Source: Candidatus Peribacteria bacterium RIFOXYB1_FULL_54_35 | GTDB lineage: Bacteria > Patescibacteriota > Gracilibacteria > Peribacterales > Peribacteraceae | DNA length: 64,000 bases | Direction: 5' to 3' | Assembly (NCBI GenBank): GCA_001787755.1 | Contig: MFYJ01000011.1 | Coordinates: 174,436-238,435, forward strand | In this document: positions 56,703 to 64,000 of the stretch, piece by piece | Position numbering within the stretch: the first letter of the stretch is position 1 | Layout of the letters: each line of letters starts with the position of its first letter | Made by a program: the position numbers and the translations under genes | Notes under the pieces: model-generated | Database searches by the model: none | Told to the model about the DNA's origin: nothing | Seen by the model: the letters and a program-made list of their open reading frames with translations, nothing else

Positions 56703-57533
56703 CTAGAGGCTGTCATTGGGAGGAGAACCGTCGCAGCTTGAGAGGAAGCAGGGAATGCGGTTGAACGATCCGACCATGTTCACCATCTGCCGCAGGCTGT
56801 TCACTATGGGGGAACGGAATTCCTGGAGGAAGAGATCAAAATTTCCTGCCAGTTGCAGCATAGATCTGTACGCAGAGTCGTACTCCACCGTGAGTTCCAT
56901 GATGGCGGCTTCCTGCTCAAGCATCTGTTTGCCAATTTGCTCACAGAACAGTTCCGCATCGCCCCGCTCGGTAATTTCCTCGCGGTTTCCTCTCGCGAGA
57001 TGGCAGGAAACGAGTGTCTGCATATTGAGATCGATACAACCATGTGCGTGCGCAGTAATATTCACCGGTGAGTCTCCTTTCTGCTCTATGGATTGCCTCA
57101 CACCATCGCAGAGGAGATCGGTACGGCACTGCAGAGCACGCAGGCTCTGCCCGATGTAGGGGACAAGCTCTGAGGTGATCATGCGCTTTGTTTCCAGCAA
57201 CCCTTTGCGCTGTGGAACTTGGGACTGGCCGTCCATCATAGAGTCGGACCATGTGGTGGCTTCAAAGCCGCTCTCTGCGCAGCGCCATTCATTCTCTGCA
57301 GCTTTGTACCAGGTGTTGTCGGCGTGGTCATAGCGCACCTCGCCCACTTTTGCGTCTTCAGCCTTTTTGAGACCGAAGATCACAGAGCGGAAGAAGCGGT
57401 GCTCGCGTGCCATTATGCTTTTGATTTGCTCCTGGCAGAGCTCCCCGTCACTTTGCTGGGCTCTGGCGGGAGAGGCAGTGGCGAGAAGAGCCCATGCAAA
57501 GGAGAAGATAATGATATTTCTCAGGGATTTCAT
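56703..57533 (-). CDS. Secreted protein D (unknown family)
   Basis: 276 residues. Signal peptide MKSLRNIIIFSFAWALLATASPARA. About ten Cys in the mature part, including CRTDLLCDG and two close to the end (CFLSSCDGS). Helical overall (ELFCEQIGKQMLEQEAAIMELTVEYDSA). No known domain. ATG overlaps the stop of the upstream 1009-codon gene by 4 bp. Confidence 0.55.
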   Translation of the reverse strand: MKSLRNIIIFSFAWALLATASPARAQQSDGELCQEQIKSIMAREHRFFRSVIFGLKKAEDAKVGEVRYDHADNTWYKAAENEWRCAESGFEATTWSDSMMDGQSQVPQRKGLLETKRMITSELVPYIGQSLRALQCRTDLLCDGVRQSIEQKGDSPVNITAHAHGCIDLNMQTLVSCHLARGNREEITERGDAELFCEQIGKQMLEQEAAIMELTVEYDSAYRSMLQLAGNFDLFLQEFRSPIVNSLRQMVNMVGSFNRIPCFLSSCDGSPPNDSL

Positions 57534-60500
57534 GGGCTGGAAGAGGAAGAAGAAGAACCTGCTTTCGGAATAAGTTCTGTTGTTCCCATTGTTTCAAATG
57601 ACGGAGTGATGTCATCCGGATCCACAAAGAATCTGAGCTTATCCTCTTCTGCCGCTCCTTCGCGGAGCAGTGTTTCCTTGAACATTTGCCCCCGGAAGCC
57701 GGAGATAAATTCTTCCTGTGTTTTTTCATCCGGGGTACGCAGGCCCCACCCCCGTTGCGTGTGGAATTTTTGCTGGTTCAGCGGCTGGCAAGCCCAGTTC
57801 CATTTCTGGGGCAGGCGGGGGTCCTCATCTCCGGGGCACTCGTCGAAGTCGATGATAAACTGGTCAATCGGTCTGCCCAGAGGATCATCCGTCGAACCTG
57901 GTTTATAGAAGTCTTCTTTCAGGAACACTGCGGGGCGGGAACACATGCGCACGAACCGCTCGATAAGGTCCATTTCCACATGCACACACGGCTGCTGGTC
58001 GGGGAAGAGGCAGTCTTCTTCTGTGCCGTCTACAACGGCAGCGGGATCAAGCTTGAGACTCTCCCAGTACTTCAGATAGGCATTGTTCATTCTCATAAGG
58101 ATGTCGAACGCACGTCCGTAGACGGCAGGATCCACCGTTGGTGCTGTTGCAGGGAAGAAGGAGCTGATAGTTGGAGGAGGATCTTCTATCACGACGTCCG
58201 GGAGCTGGTCGATGACGTCCGCGTAAATAGTGGGTACGGGGGGGAGAGGAGGCAGTTCGGGGATGTGGGGGGAGGGATGCGTGGGGTTCGGGGGGTCCAG
58301 TTCAAAACGTGCCAGGCTGACCTGGACAGGTTTGAGGACGGGGAGCCGCATGGCACCGGTAGCCGTGCGGAGCAGCGAGAAATCCAGTACGGCGTCAGGG
58401 ATCATCTCAGTCTCAAAACGCGGGAAGCAATTCCCGTCCCCTATGGTGGGAGGATCGTCCATACATCCGTCCAGTTCCGGTCGTCCCGGGAACCAGCCGA
58501 AGTCATCCAGCATGGAATAGATGGGAGTGGTGTATCTCTGGTGCATGCACCAGGGCAGGTTTGTGATGTCGTGGTATGTGCGATATACATTCTGCGCGTT
58601 CCGCCAGAGATCCTGGAGAGCACTGAGGAACACGAGACTGTTTGAGTAGCCCATGTACTGGTTCATGTTCGTGTTGAGCCAATTTCCGATGGCGGAGATG
58701 ATGTCGTTTTGATCTTCCAGGAGCTTGGCTTGGTAGCGGTAGAGCTCTCCGCGGAGCTCCCGGAAAGAATCAAGCTGGTCTGCATATTCTTCCAGCCGCA
58801 GTATGAGATCGCCGACACTTCCTCCTGCGCTGTCGCAGTTGTCCATGTTGTTCCGCTGCATGTACCACACGCACCAGGCGTGCGCCTTCGCGCGGTATTC
58901 CGTCGGGCTTCCAAGGGGGATGAGGACGGGGACCGCTTCTTCCTGCAATCTGAGAATCAATGAGCGTTCCATGTACCCTGCAACGTCGCCGAGCAGGTCA
59001 TCTCTCACTTTCAGTTGCACTTCGAGGGGTTCAAGGCGGGGGTCGGGAGAAGAACTCGGTCCTGGGAGTTCCGGGGAGAAGAAGGGGTCGAGCGGGTCCA
59101 ATCCCACAGACCATGTGGGGGGGAGCAGGAGCCGGACAAGCGGGGGACTAAAGAGCTTGTGTGATTCAAACTCAATGTCCTGCCACCATTCAGCGACTGT
59201 TCTGCGCTCCCAGCGGTCATTACTCACGCTGTCATCGAAGGCGCGCATGAAAGCGCCGCTCGAGAACATCTGTTCCTCATTCAGCTGCGGATACGATTTA
59301 AATTCCGTGCTATCCGGTGCCATGAGCGCATACGTAATATCGTTGTCGAGAACCTCATCCAGCACTTTTCCGTTCACCAGTGAGAATCCACCGCTGATAT
59401 TCGGGTACCAGAGGTCTGTGTTCACATCGAATGCCGGGTCGCGGACGATCTGATAGCTGGCATCCGGGGGGTCCGGCCAGTCTGTGCCTGCGAGCGTCTG
59501 CCCGTACTCGGCCTGGCTGAAGTCCGTCACCTGTGTCTGCGGCATTTCCAGGAAGTCGTGATCGCGTCCGGGGTAGGTATTTGCAATGACGCAGTGTCTG
59601 TCCATGGGGCCGGTTACTCTGGTCTTCGGATCGAATTCATCGTAGAGGCCATAGCAGGAGACAGGCACACCCAGGCGCTCGTGATCATCGTCCGGCACCA
59701 CTGCCACAGGGTCTCTTGTACAGCTCCCCATGAATTGCCGGTAGTACGATTTGTAGGTACTGCCTGGCGAAGGAAGTTCCTGCCTGCACTCATCATCCGC
59801 GCACATTTTGCAGTTGGGGAATGCGCCTCCCACCGGGGATCTTGTGCAGCACTCCATGTACTGGAAGAATACGACATAGCAGTTTGAGGCACTGGGGGTG
59901 GGAGCGGGAGGCGGTGGTTGTGTGTCTGTGTCGTAACAAACGGTGTCCCGGTATCCTGCAAATACGTCTGAGCAGGCTCCGGTGGAGTCGCATATGGTGC
60001 AGTATTCTTTGTACTGGTCGTAGATCCAGCGGCGGTTCAAGTCTTCGCAGAGAGCATCGCACGTCCAGCTCACACCATCGAAAGGATCGACGGTGTTCCC
60101 TCCAAGGCTCGGAGGCTTGAAGATTTTTGGTCCCGCAAATCCCATGATCCCCCCTGCGGGCCGCTGGCATGGGTGGACTTCGTAGAACCCCGGCCATCCC
60201 GGTCGGCATGCCGACGTGAAACCCCATGTGGGTGCCCACTCAAAACCTTTATTGGCGATGGGGCCGTCTGAAACGCCGCCGGTTTCTTCGCGGAGGGCCA
60301 TGCCGGACCGTATGTGACCAAGTGGATCTGCTGCCTGGTGTCCTGGTACCCCCCAGACGTTTGGGATGTGCGGCGAGACCGGCGTGAACCAGTCCCATCC
60401 TCCGCACTGTGCTCCACCAAGATCACTTTTGATCCTATTGATCTCGCTATCCACCTCGGAAAAACTCCCTGGCTCAGGATTCACTGAAAGCATGAGGGCC

Positions 60501-60559
60501 TTCCCCGGGAGCAGAGGGACAGCAACCCCCAGGATTGCTGCTATGAGAAGATGCCGCAC
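57530..60559 (-). CDS. Giant secreted Cys-rich protein E (unknown family)
   Basis: 1009 residues from GTG 60559. Hydrophobic start (LLIAAILGVAVPLLPG) then a long Cys-rich region (CTICDSTGACSDVFAGY, FQYMECCTRSPVGGAFPNCKMCADDEC), a Pro-rich linker (PPPPAPTP), a helical middle (RLEEYADQLDSFRELRGELYRYQAKLLEDQ, in two short parts), and a C-terminal half with more Cys. It ends in a Ser run. No recognised domain. First gene of the operon, so the rest are translated after it. It shares Cys-rich style with proteins A and B. Possibly an extracellular adhesin or part of a surface machine. Confidence 0.55.
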   Translation of the reverse strand: MRHLLIAAILGVAVPLLPGKALMLSVNPEPGSFSEVDSEINRIKSDLGGAQCGGWDWFTPVSPHIPNVWGVPGHQAADPLGHIRSGMALREETGGVSDGPIANKGFEWAPTWGFTSACRPGWPGFYEVHPCQRPAGGIMGFAGPKIFKPPSLGGNTVDPFDGVSWTCDALCEDLNRRWIYDQYKEYCTICDSTGACSDVFAGYRDTVCYDTDTQPPPPAPTPSASNCYVVFFQYMECCTRSPVGGAFPNCKMCADDECRQELPSPGSTYKSYYRQFMGSCTRDPVAVVPDDDHERLGVPVSCYGLYDEFDPKTRVTGPMDRHCVIANTYPGRDHDFLEMPQTQVTDFSQAEYGQTLAGTDWPDPPDASYQIVRDPAFDVNTDLWYPNISGGFSLVNGKVLDEVLDNDITYALMAPDSTEFKSYPQLNEEQMFSSGAFMRAFDDSVSNDRWERRTVAEWWQDIEFESHKLFSPPLVRLLLPPTWSVGLDPLDPFFSPELPGPSSSPDPRLEPLEVQLKVRDDLLGDVAGYMERSLILRLQEEAVPVLIPLGSPTEYRAKAHAWCVWYMQRNNMDNCDSAGGSVGDLILRLEEYADQLDSFRELRGELYRYQAKLLEDQNDIISAIGNWLNTNMNQYMGYSNSLVFLSALQDLWRNAQNVYRTYHDITNLPWCMHQRYTTPIYSMLDDFGWFPGRPELDGCMDDPPTIGDGNCFPRFETEMIPDAVLDFSLLRTATGAMRLPVLKPVQVSLARFELDPPNPTHPSPHIPELPPLPPVPTIYADVIDQLPDVVIEDPPPTISSFFPATAPTVDPAVYGRAFDILMRMNNAYLKYWESLKLDPAAVVDGTEEDCLFPDQQPCVHVEMDLIERFVRMCSRPAVFLKEDFYKPGSTDDPLGRPIDQFIIDFDECPGDEDPRLPQKWNWACQPLNQQKFHTQRGWGLRTPDEKTQEEFISGFRGQMFKETLLREGAAEEDKLRFFVDPDDITPSFETMGTTELIPKAGSSSSSSSP

Positions 60560-60820
60560 TGCAAAGTACTTTTTGAGGATACCGGAGAAGGGAAAGGTGT
60601 AGCTCTATAGTAACTCTTTGCGCTTCTGCTACGCCGAAAACACCTGTTGACGATGTGCGGTTCCTCCTGACTGGTATCATCCCGTCCGGAGATAGTACCG
60701 TGCGATGAGTTCCATGTTCCTGCAAGAGGAGTTTCTTGCCGAACGGATTCTCAGGTGTACTCTCGTACACGTCATCACTTTCGTGCGTGGCATCCTTTAC
60801 TCCCATACCCCTTCTGACGC
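60560..60820. other. Divergent gap between operon and SSB gene
   Basis: 261 bp without a gene. It must hold the promoters of the secreted-protein operon (minus) and of SSB (plus). GTGTAC-TCTC-GTACAC (60754-60769) is a 6-bp hairpin. I see no clear -35/-10 pair. Confidence 0.35.
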
Positions 60821-61681
60821 ATGTATTCCTACAATCGCGTACACATCATCGGCTACCAGACACAACCAGTGGACCTCCGGCAAACGCCCGGCGGTACGAG
60901 TGTGACAGACCTCAATCTGGTTACTCCCTACAGTTTCACCGGAGACAACGGTGAAAAGATCCAGGGCAAGGGCTTCCACACAGTCACACTGTGGGGCCCC
61001 ATGGCGGACATTGCCAACCAGTTCGTGCGCGCCGGCTCACAGCTCTTCATTTCCGGCCGCCTCCAGACAGATACCTGGGAGGATCAGCAGACGAACGAGC
61101 GGCGCAGCAAAACAAAGATCGTCGCGCTCGACATGATTCTCCTTGATCCGCGGGACGGCCAGCTCCCCGCCCCGGAAGGTGCTTCCTTCATCGGGCACTG
61201 CGTTAACCGTGTCGACATCGTCGGCAACGTCACCCGTGATCCTGAACTGCGCACCACCGGGACCGGCCAGCAGGTTCTCACACTCGGTGTTGCCACCAAT
61301 GACCGCTGGAAAGATAAATCTACCGGTGAAGACCGCGAAAGGAGCGAGTTCCACAACGTCGTGGTGTGGGGCAACCTCGCGGGCGAGGTAGAGCGTTACA
61401 TTAAGAAAGGTAACCGCGTCTACGTGAGTGGGCGCGTGCAGACGCGCAGCTGGGAAGCGCAGGACGGTACCAAGCGGTACACCACGGAAGTGGTGGCGGA
61501 TTCCGTGCTCCTCCTCGGCGTTATGAACCGCACCGCTTCAGAATCTGTTTCTGCCGATGCCGCGCCAGTGCGCGCATCTTCCTCTTCCCAGAAGGAAGAA
61601 AAAGAGCCGGTAGCAGCAGGTGTTTCCGTGCCGGAAGTGCGGTACACCTCCGAGGTGAAGGTGGAGGATCTGCCGTTCTAG
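60821..61681 (+). CDS. ssb: SSB with two OB folds in one chain
   Basis: 286 residues. OB fold 1 (about 1-108: MYSYNRVHIIGYQTQ, FHTVTLWGPMADIANQFVRAGSQLFISGRLQT) and OB fold 2 (about 120-230: NRVDIVGNVTRDPELR, EFHNVVVWGNLAGEVERYIKKGNRVYVSGRVQT). The C-terminal tail is Ser/Glu-rich and ends in VEDLPF, close to the acidic DDDLPF tip that binds other repair proteins. Ordinary bacterial SSB has one OB fold per chain and forms a tetramer; two per chain would make a dimer, as in Deinococcus. Followed by a clear terminator. Confidence 0.9.
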   Translation: MYSYNRVHIIGYQTQPVDLRQTPGGTSVTDLNLVTPYSFTGDNGEKIQGKGFHTVTLWGPMADIANQFVRAGSQLFISGRLQTDTWEDQQTNERRSKTKIVALDMILLDPRDGQLPAPEGASFIGHCVNRVDIVGNVTRDPELRTTGTGQQVLTLGVATNDRWKDKSTGEDRERSEFHNVVVWGNLAGEVERYIKKGNRVYVSGRVQTRSWEAQDGTKRYTTEVVADSVLLLGVMNRTASESVSADAAPVRASSSSQKEEKEPVAAGVSVPEVRYTSEVKVEDLPF

Positions 61682-61705
61682 TTTCCATTTTCAATTTCCT
61701 AAAAT

Positions 61706-61744
61706 CCGCAGTGGGAGAACATGGTCTTCTGCTGCGGTTTTTTT
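61706..61744 (+). terminator. Intrinsic terminator of ssb
   Basis: CCGCAG (61706-61711) pairs with CTGCGG (61732-61737), followed by seven T (61738-61744). Classic Rho-independent layout. The loop is about 20 nt. Confidence 0.85.
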
Positions 61745-61753
61745 GTGCGGGAA

Positions 61754-62332
61754 TTATTTTCCCCTTCGATGCTCCTCCATCAGGCAGCGAAGAAGGTGCC
61801 TTCTCTGCAGCGTTTCAATTATGTGCTTCACCCTCACGTCTCCATTCAACAGCATTTTCTGCAGTTCCCAGTTGAGCCTGAGTTTCCGCTGCCCGTGGGA
61901 TGGGGGATATTCAGGTATGGGAAGAAGGTAATTCCATTCTTACTCCCACACAGGGATTGGCGTGGTGTTGACGGGGATTCTCCCGCCTGCGAGCAGCGCC
62001 TGCACCCGCGGGCGGACATCCTCACGTCTCAGGACAATTTCCATTGGTGTAGATTGACGGGGCAGAAAAATGCCAAATCCGTTTCTCTCCTGGAGCTGCC
62101 GGCTCTCGGCGAGCGTCCTCCAGTTCCCGAATGTAGTGGTTCCCCACTTCTGGAGGTCTGCGTCCGGTTCACCGTAAAAACTAAGATCAAAAGCAGGTAC
62201 CTGGGGAGCGGTAGGTTGTGCAGGAGGTGTCTTTTGTTCTTCCGCATTTTCGGTCCCGGGACACGCGGAAATTCCTATGGCGGCAACTGCACAGGTTCTG
62301 AGAAAGTCTCTTCTATGGAGTGACATAGACAA
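61754..62332 (-). pseudogene. Possible full-length form of the Tat lipoprotein
   Basis: Same gene as the entry at 61940-62332 counted to the second stop: 193 codons with one internal TAA. Listed separately so the reader can test it. The internal stop is TAA, which is not the codon recoded in Absconditabacteria or Gracilibacteria (UGA), so recoding is not a good explanation. Confidence 0.35.
61940..62332 (-). CDS. Putative Tat lipoprotein with in-frame stop
   Basis: 130 residues to the first stop TAA (61940-61942). The N-terminus has RRDFLRTCAVAAIGISAC: a twin-arginine RRDFL motif and a lipobox ISAC, so a Tat-exported lipoprotein is possible. After the stop the same frame stays open for another 61 codons and ends at TAA 61754-61756; that extra part reads as normal protein (LRLNWELQKMLLNGD, HLLRCLMEEH). 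This is either a nonsense-broken gene of 192 residues or a short protein followed by chance. No tat genes are in view. Confidence 0.55.
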   Translation of the reverse strand: MSMSLHRRDFLRTCAVAAIGISACPGTENAEEQKTPPAQPTAPQVPAFDLSFYGEPDADLQKWGTTTFGNWRTLAESRQLQERNGFGIFLPRQSTPMEIVLRREDVRPRVQALLAGGRIPVNTTPIPVWE

Positions 62333-62511
62333 CTTATAGACCGCAGTAGTGATGATGTCAACTACTCCTCTTTTCTCTCTCTACCGGCCTTCGCAGAGGG
62401 TTTTCGTTATGAGTATGGAGTATGTGCATACAAAACTTTTCTTTGCTCCTGGGCTCTGCTTCGGCCGGTTCCGCAGCTGATGCTTTCAATGCAGCGGAGG
62501 TGCCACAGGCG
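62333..62511. other. Gap between murB and lipoprotein gene
   Basis: 179 bp with no gene, repeat or clear promoter that I can support. A Cys/Ala-type frame on the minus strand at 62358-62543 overlaps murB and looks like chance. Confidence 0.3.
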
Positions 62512-63390
62512 TCAGCTCTTGGTGCTCCACAGGGCAGTTCCATCTTCCCGGATAAGCCGCATTTCCACTTCCAGTGGTTCCTTTACCGATCTTTTTACTC
62601 TCTCTATGATCGCGACGGTGTCTGCAAATGTCGCGCCACCTTCATTAATGAGGAAGTTTGCATGTTTTTCCGAGATGAGCACCTTGCCGATTTTTTCCCC
62701 GCGCAATCCCGCTGCATCAATCAATTGCCATGCGGGGGTTTCTCCCACGGCCTTGAAGCAGGAACCTGCAGTCTTGGTGTGCGGTTGTGTTTCTATGCGT
62801 CTCTGCAGCAGTCGTTCGATATTCTGCTTGATTGCATCAGGATCACGGGAGGGAACGGTGAGCGTTACCTCCCAGAGGAGAGGAATAGAGCTCATGGTTT
62901 TGAACACGCTCTCGCGGTATGCAAACTTACACTTGTCTTTTGCAAGCGTTCTCCATCTGCCATCAATGAATGCCGTAACCAATACCACGTACTGATCCAT
63001 CCATACCCCTTTTGGCCCCTGTCCTGCGTTGCCGATGATTGCTCCGCCCACCGTTCCGGGGATTCCCGTGAGGGGGGAGAGATCAAGACCATGCTCCGCA
63101 AGCTCATTCACGAGGACAGGCAGGAGTTTGCCTGCCTCTGCAGTCACTATATTTCCTTCTCTGGAAACCCGGTCTGCCTTGATGCGCATCACAACAGCCT
63201 CAATAGTCCCATCCGCGAAGATTGTGTTTGAACCGCCCCCAAGAAGAATGAGCGGGAGCCCCTTTTCCTGCGCGAACGCTACGGCTTCTTCAGCTTCCTC
63301 TTTCGTTTTTGGTTCGGCAAAGTACCGTGCTCTGCCGCCGATGCGCATGGTCGTTTTCGGCGCCAGTGGCACGTGCTCATCTATCTGCAT
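62512..63390 (-). CDS. murB: UDP-N-acetylenolpyruvoylglucosamine reductase
   Basis: 292 residues. FAD-binding oxidoreductase that reduces UDP-GlcNAc-enolpyruvate to UDP-MurNAc. TTMRIGGRARYFAEP, LLGGGSNT, LTGIPGTVGGAIIGNAG, AGSCFKAVGETPAWQLIDAAGLRG (catalytic Ser in GSCFK), and the C-terminal Glu in EVEMRLI. Ending and length normal. Starts 6 nt after the stop of the membrane-protein gene at 63397. Confidence 0.95.
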   Translation of the reverse strand: MQIDEHVPLAPKTTMRIGGRARYFAEPKTKEEAEEAVAFAQEKGLPLILLGGGSNTIFADGTIEAVVMRIKADRVSREGNIVTAEAGKLLPVLVNELAEHGLDLSPLTGIPGTVGGAIIGNAGQGPKGVWMDQYVVLVTAFIDGRWRTLAKDKCKFAYRESVFKTMSSIPLLWEVTLTVPSRDPDAIKQNIERLLQRRIETQPHTKTAGSCFKAVGETPAWQLIDAAGLRGEKIGKVLISEKHANFLINEGGATFADTVAIIERVKRSVKEPLEVEMRLIREDGTALWSTKS

Positions 63391-63396
63391 TGGTGC

Positions 63397-63864
63397 TTAC
63401 TTGGAGAAGAGCGAGGTGAGCCGCTCCATGGCTTCGGTGATCTTGTCCGCCTTCTTGCGCCTCTTGAGCCTCTCGAGAATGAGCACGAGGACTACCAGTC
63501 CTGCGAGGATGCCCGCGACCACCCCGTAATCTCTCACTCCCGATGCAATGCCGAAAGCTAGGAGGGCAATCTGTATGAGGGAGAAGAGGAAGACGCCGAG
63601 GAGCACGCCACTTCCCAGAGTGACTAATGTGAACTTGGTTTGGTTCTCGCGGGAATCCTGGGGGGCACTGGCGAGCGCCGTGAGCAATTCACTACCGAGG
63701 ACGATGGGCTCCTCGCCGGAACTCTTGAGGACATTCCCGAGTTTCCTCTCCAGCACCAGCCTGACGAACGTGGAAAAGGGGACACTCGTCTTGCCGGCAA
63801 TCACTGCCTTGGAGCCCTCCATTCTAAGTTCCACCTCCATGTCGCTGTTTTTGAGAACTGCCAT
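63397..63864 (-). CDS. Two-helix membrane protein, unknown
   Basis: 155 residues. Residues 1-75 are cytosolic or periplasmic, with GSKAVIAGKTSVPFSTFVRLVLERK. Two membrane helices: FTLVTLGSGVLLGVFLFSLIQIALL and YGVVAGILAGLVVLVLIL. A basic tail follows. No family recognised. TACACT lies 7 nt before the ATG. Upstream of and probably co-transcribed with murB. Confidence 0.55.
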   Translation of the reverse strand: MAVLKNSDMEVELRMEGSKAVIAGKTSVPFSTFVRLVLERKLGNVLKSSGEEPIVLGSELLTALASAPQDSRENQTKFTLVTLGSGVLLGVFLFSLIQIALLAFGIASGVRDYGVVAGILAGLVVLVLILERLKRRKKADKITEAMERLTSLFSK

Positions 63865-64000
63865 ATAGTGCAGTGTACTGAATTTTATGACTGTTTACCA
63901 GCTTTGGGGAGAAACACTCTTCTCCATATGGCACTTTTTCTAAAGGGTAAAGGAACACTTTGCCACCAGACGTATCTGTCTTTTTGGCTTACACATCCTG
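63865..64000. promoter_or_regulatory. Right edge, promoter of the two-helix gene
   Basis: Contains TACACT (63872-63877 on the minus strand) close to the start of the gene at 63864. Nothing else is supported in this edge stretch. Confidence 0.35.

Noticed and set aside
62358..62543. 61-codon minus-strand frame overlapping murB 3' end
   Set aside because: No start signal, biased composition, overlaps a well supported gene.
62422..63231. 269-codon plus-strand frame
   Set aside because: Antisense of murB, whose motifs are unmistakable.

Overview
The window reads as a chromosomal segment of a Patescibacteria/CPR-like bacterium, most probably Candidatus Peregrinibacteria or a close relative. This is an inference from gene content. 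The pilus genes are of the compact Patescibacteria style. There is an RNase J with a long basic N-terminal extension. Many proteins are secreted, Ser/Gly- or Cys-rich and of no recognised family. Genes are densely packed with ATGA or GTGA overlaps, and Shine-Dalgarno sequences are scarce. All long genes read with the standard code, with TGA used as a stop. Most of the window is ordinary housekeeping DNA; the unusual parts are set out in the findings.

Layout. At 1-8.6 kb on the minus strand lies a type IV pilus operon: a CheY-like receiver, PilB, PilC and three prepilin-like proteins, the last cut by the window edge. At 8.7-13.7 kb are purH (+) and minus-strand recR, smpB, prepilin peptidase (pilD), a membrane protein and a small nucleotidyltransferase; a structured non-coding RNA lies between pilD and smpB. 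At 13.7-18.7 kb are a degenerate PP2C/propeller membrane protein (-), RNase J (+) followed by a tandemly duplicated 3' hairpin, and a HAD phosphatase (+). At 18.7-25.4 kb on the minus strand are an M20 peptidase, an ATP-grasp enzyme, a DUF1704/MATCAP-like carboxypeptidase, and a pyrB-TauE-pyrC operon with 4-bp overlaps. At 25.5-31 kb on the plus strand are a second structured RNA with 6S RNA architecture, a flippase, a surface FN3 protein, a ComEC-like metallo-beta-lactamase protein and a GlmU-like nucleotidyltransferase.

A probable replication origin sits at 30976-31322, immediately before dnaN: six DnaA-box-like sites in one orientation and an AT-rich tract. To its right are dnaN, mfd and a cluster of three unknown genes, one built of five 124-residue repeats. 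By eye the plus strand changes from C-rich to G-rich at this point.

At 41-51.3 kb are a small secreted protein, a SIMPL protein, tRNA-Leu with a broken partial copy, a K/E-rich helical protein, aspS, a probably leaderless 37-residue membrane peptide, nrdR, tsaC and dnaE. At 51.4-60.6 kb on the minus strand lies an operon of five large secreted, mostly Cys-rich proteins that I cannot assign to any family, followed by a type IV pilin. This is the best candidate for an undescribed extracellular system. At 60.8-64 kb are an SSB with two OB folds in one chain, a putative Tat lipoprotein with an in-frame stop, murB and a two-helix membrane protein.

Functional themes: a complete type IV pilus core (PilB, PilC, PilD, several prepilins); cell-envelope supply (MurB, flippase, GlmU-like protein); de novo nucleotide synthesis (PyrB, PyrC, PurH); and replication and repair (DnaN, DnaE, Mfd, RecR, SSB). 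Many genes have a -10-like box only 6-8 nt before the start codon, which suggests widespread leaderless mRNAs.
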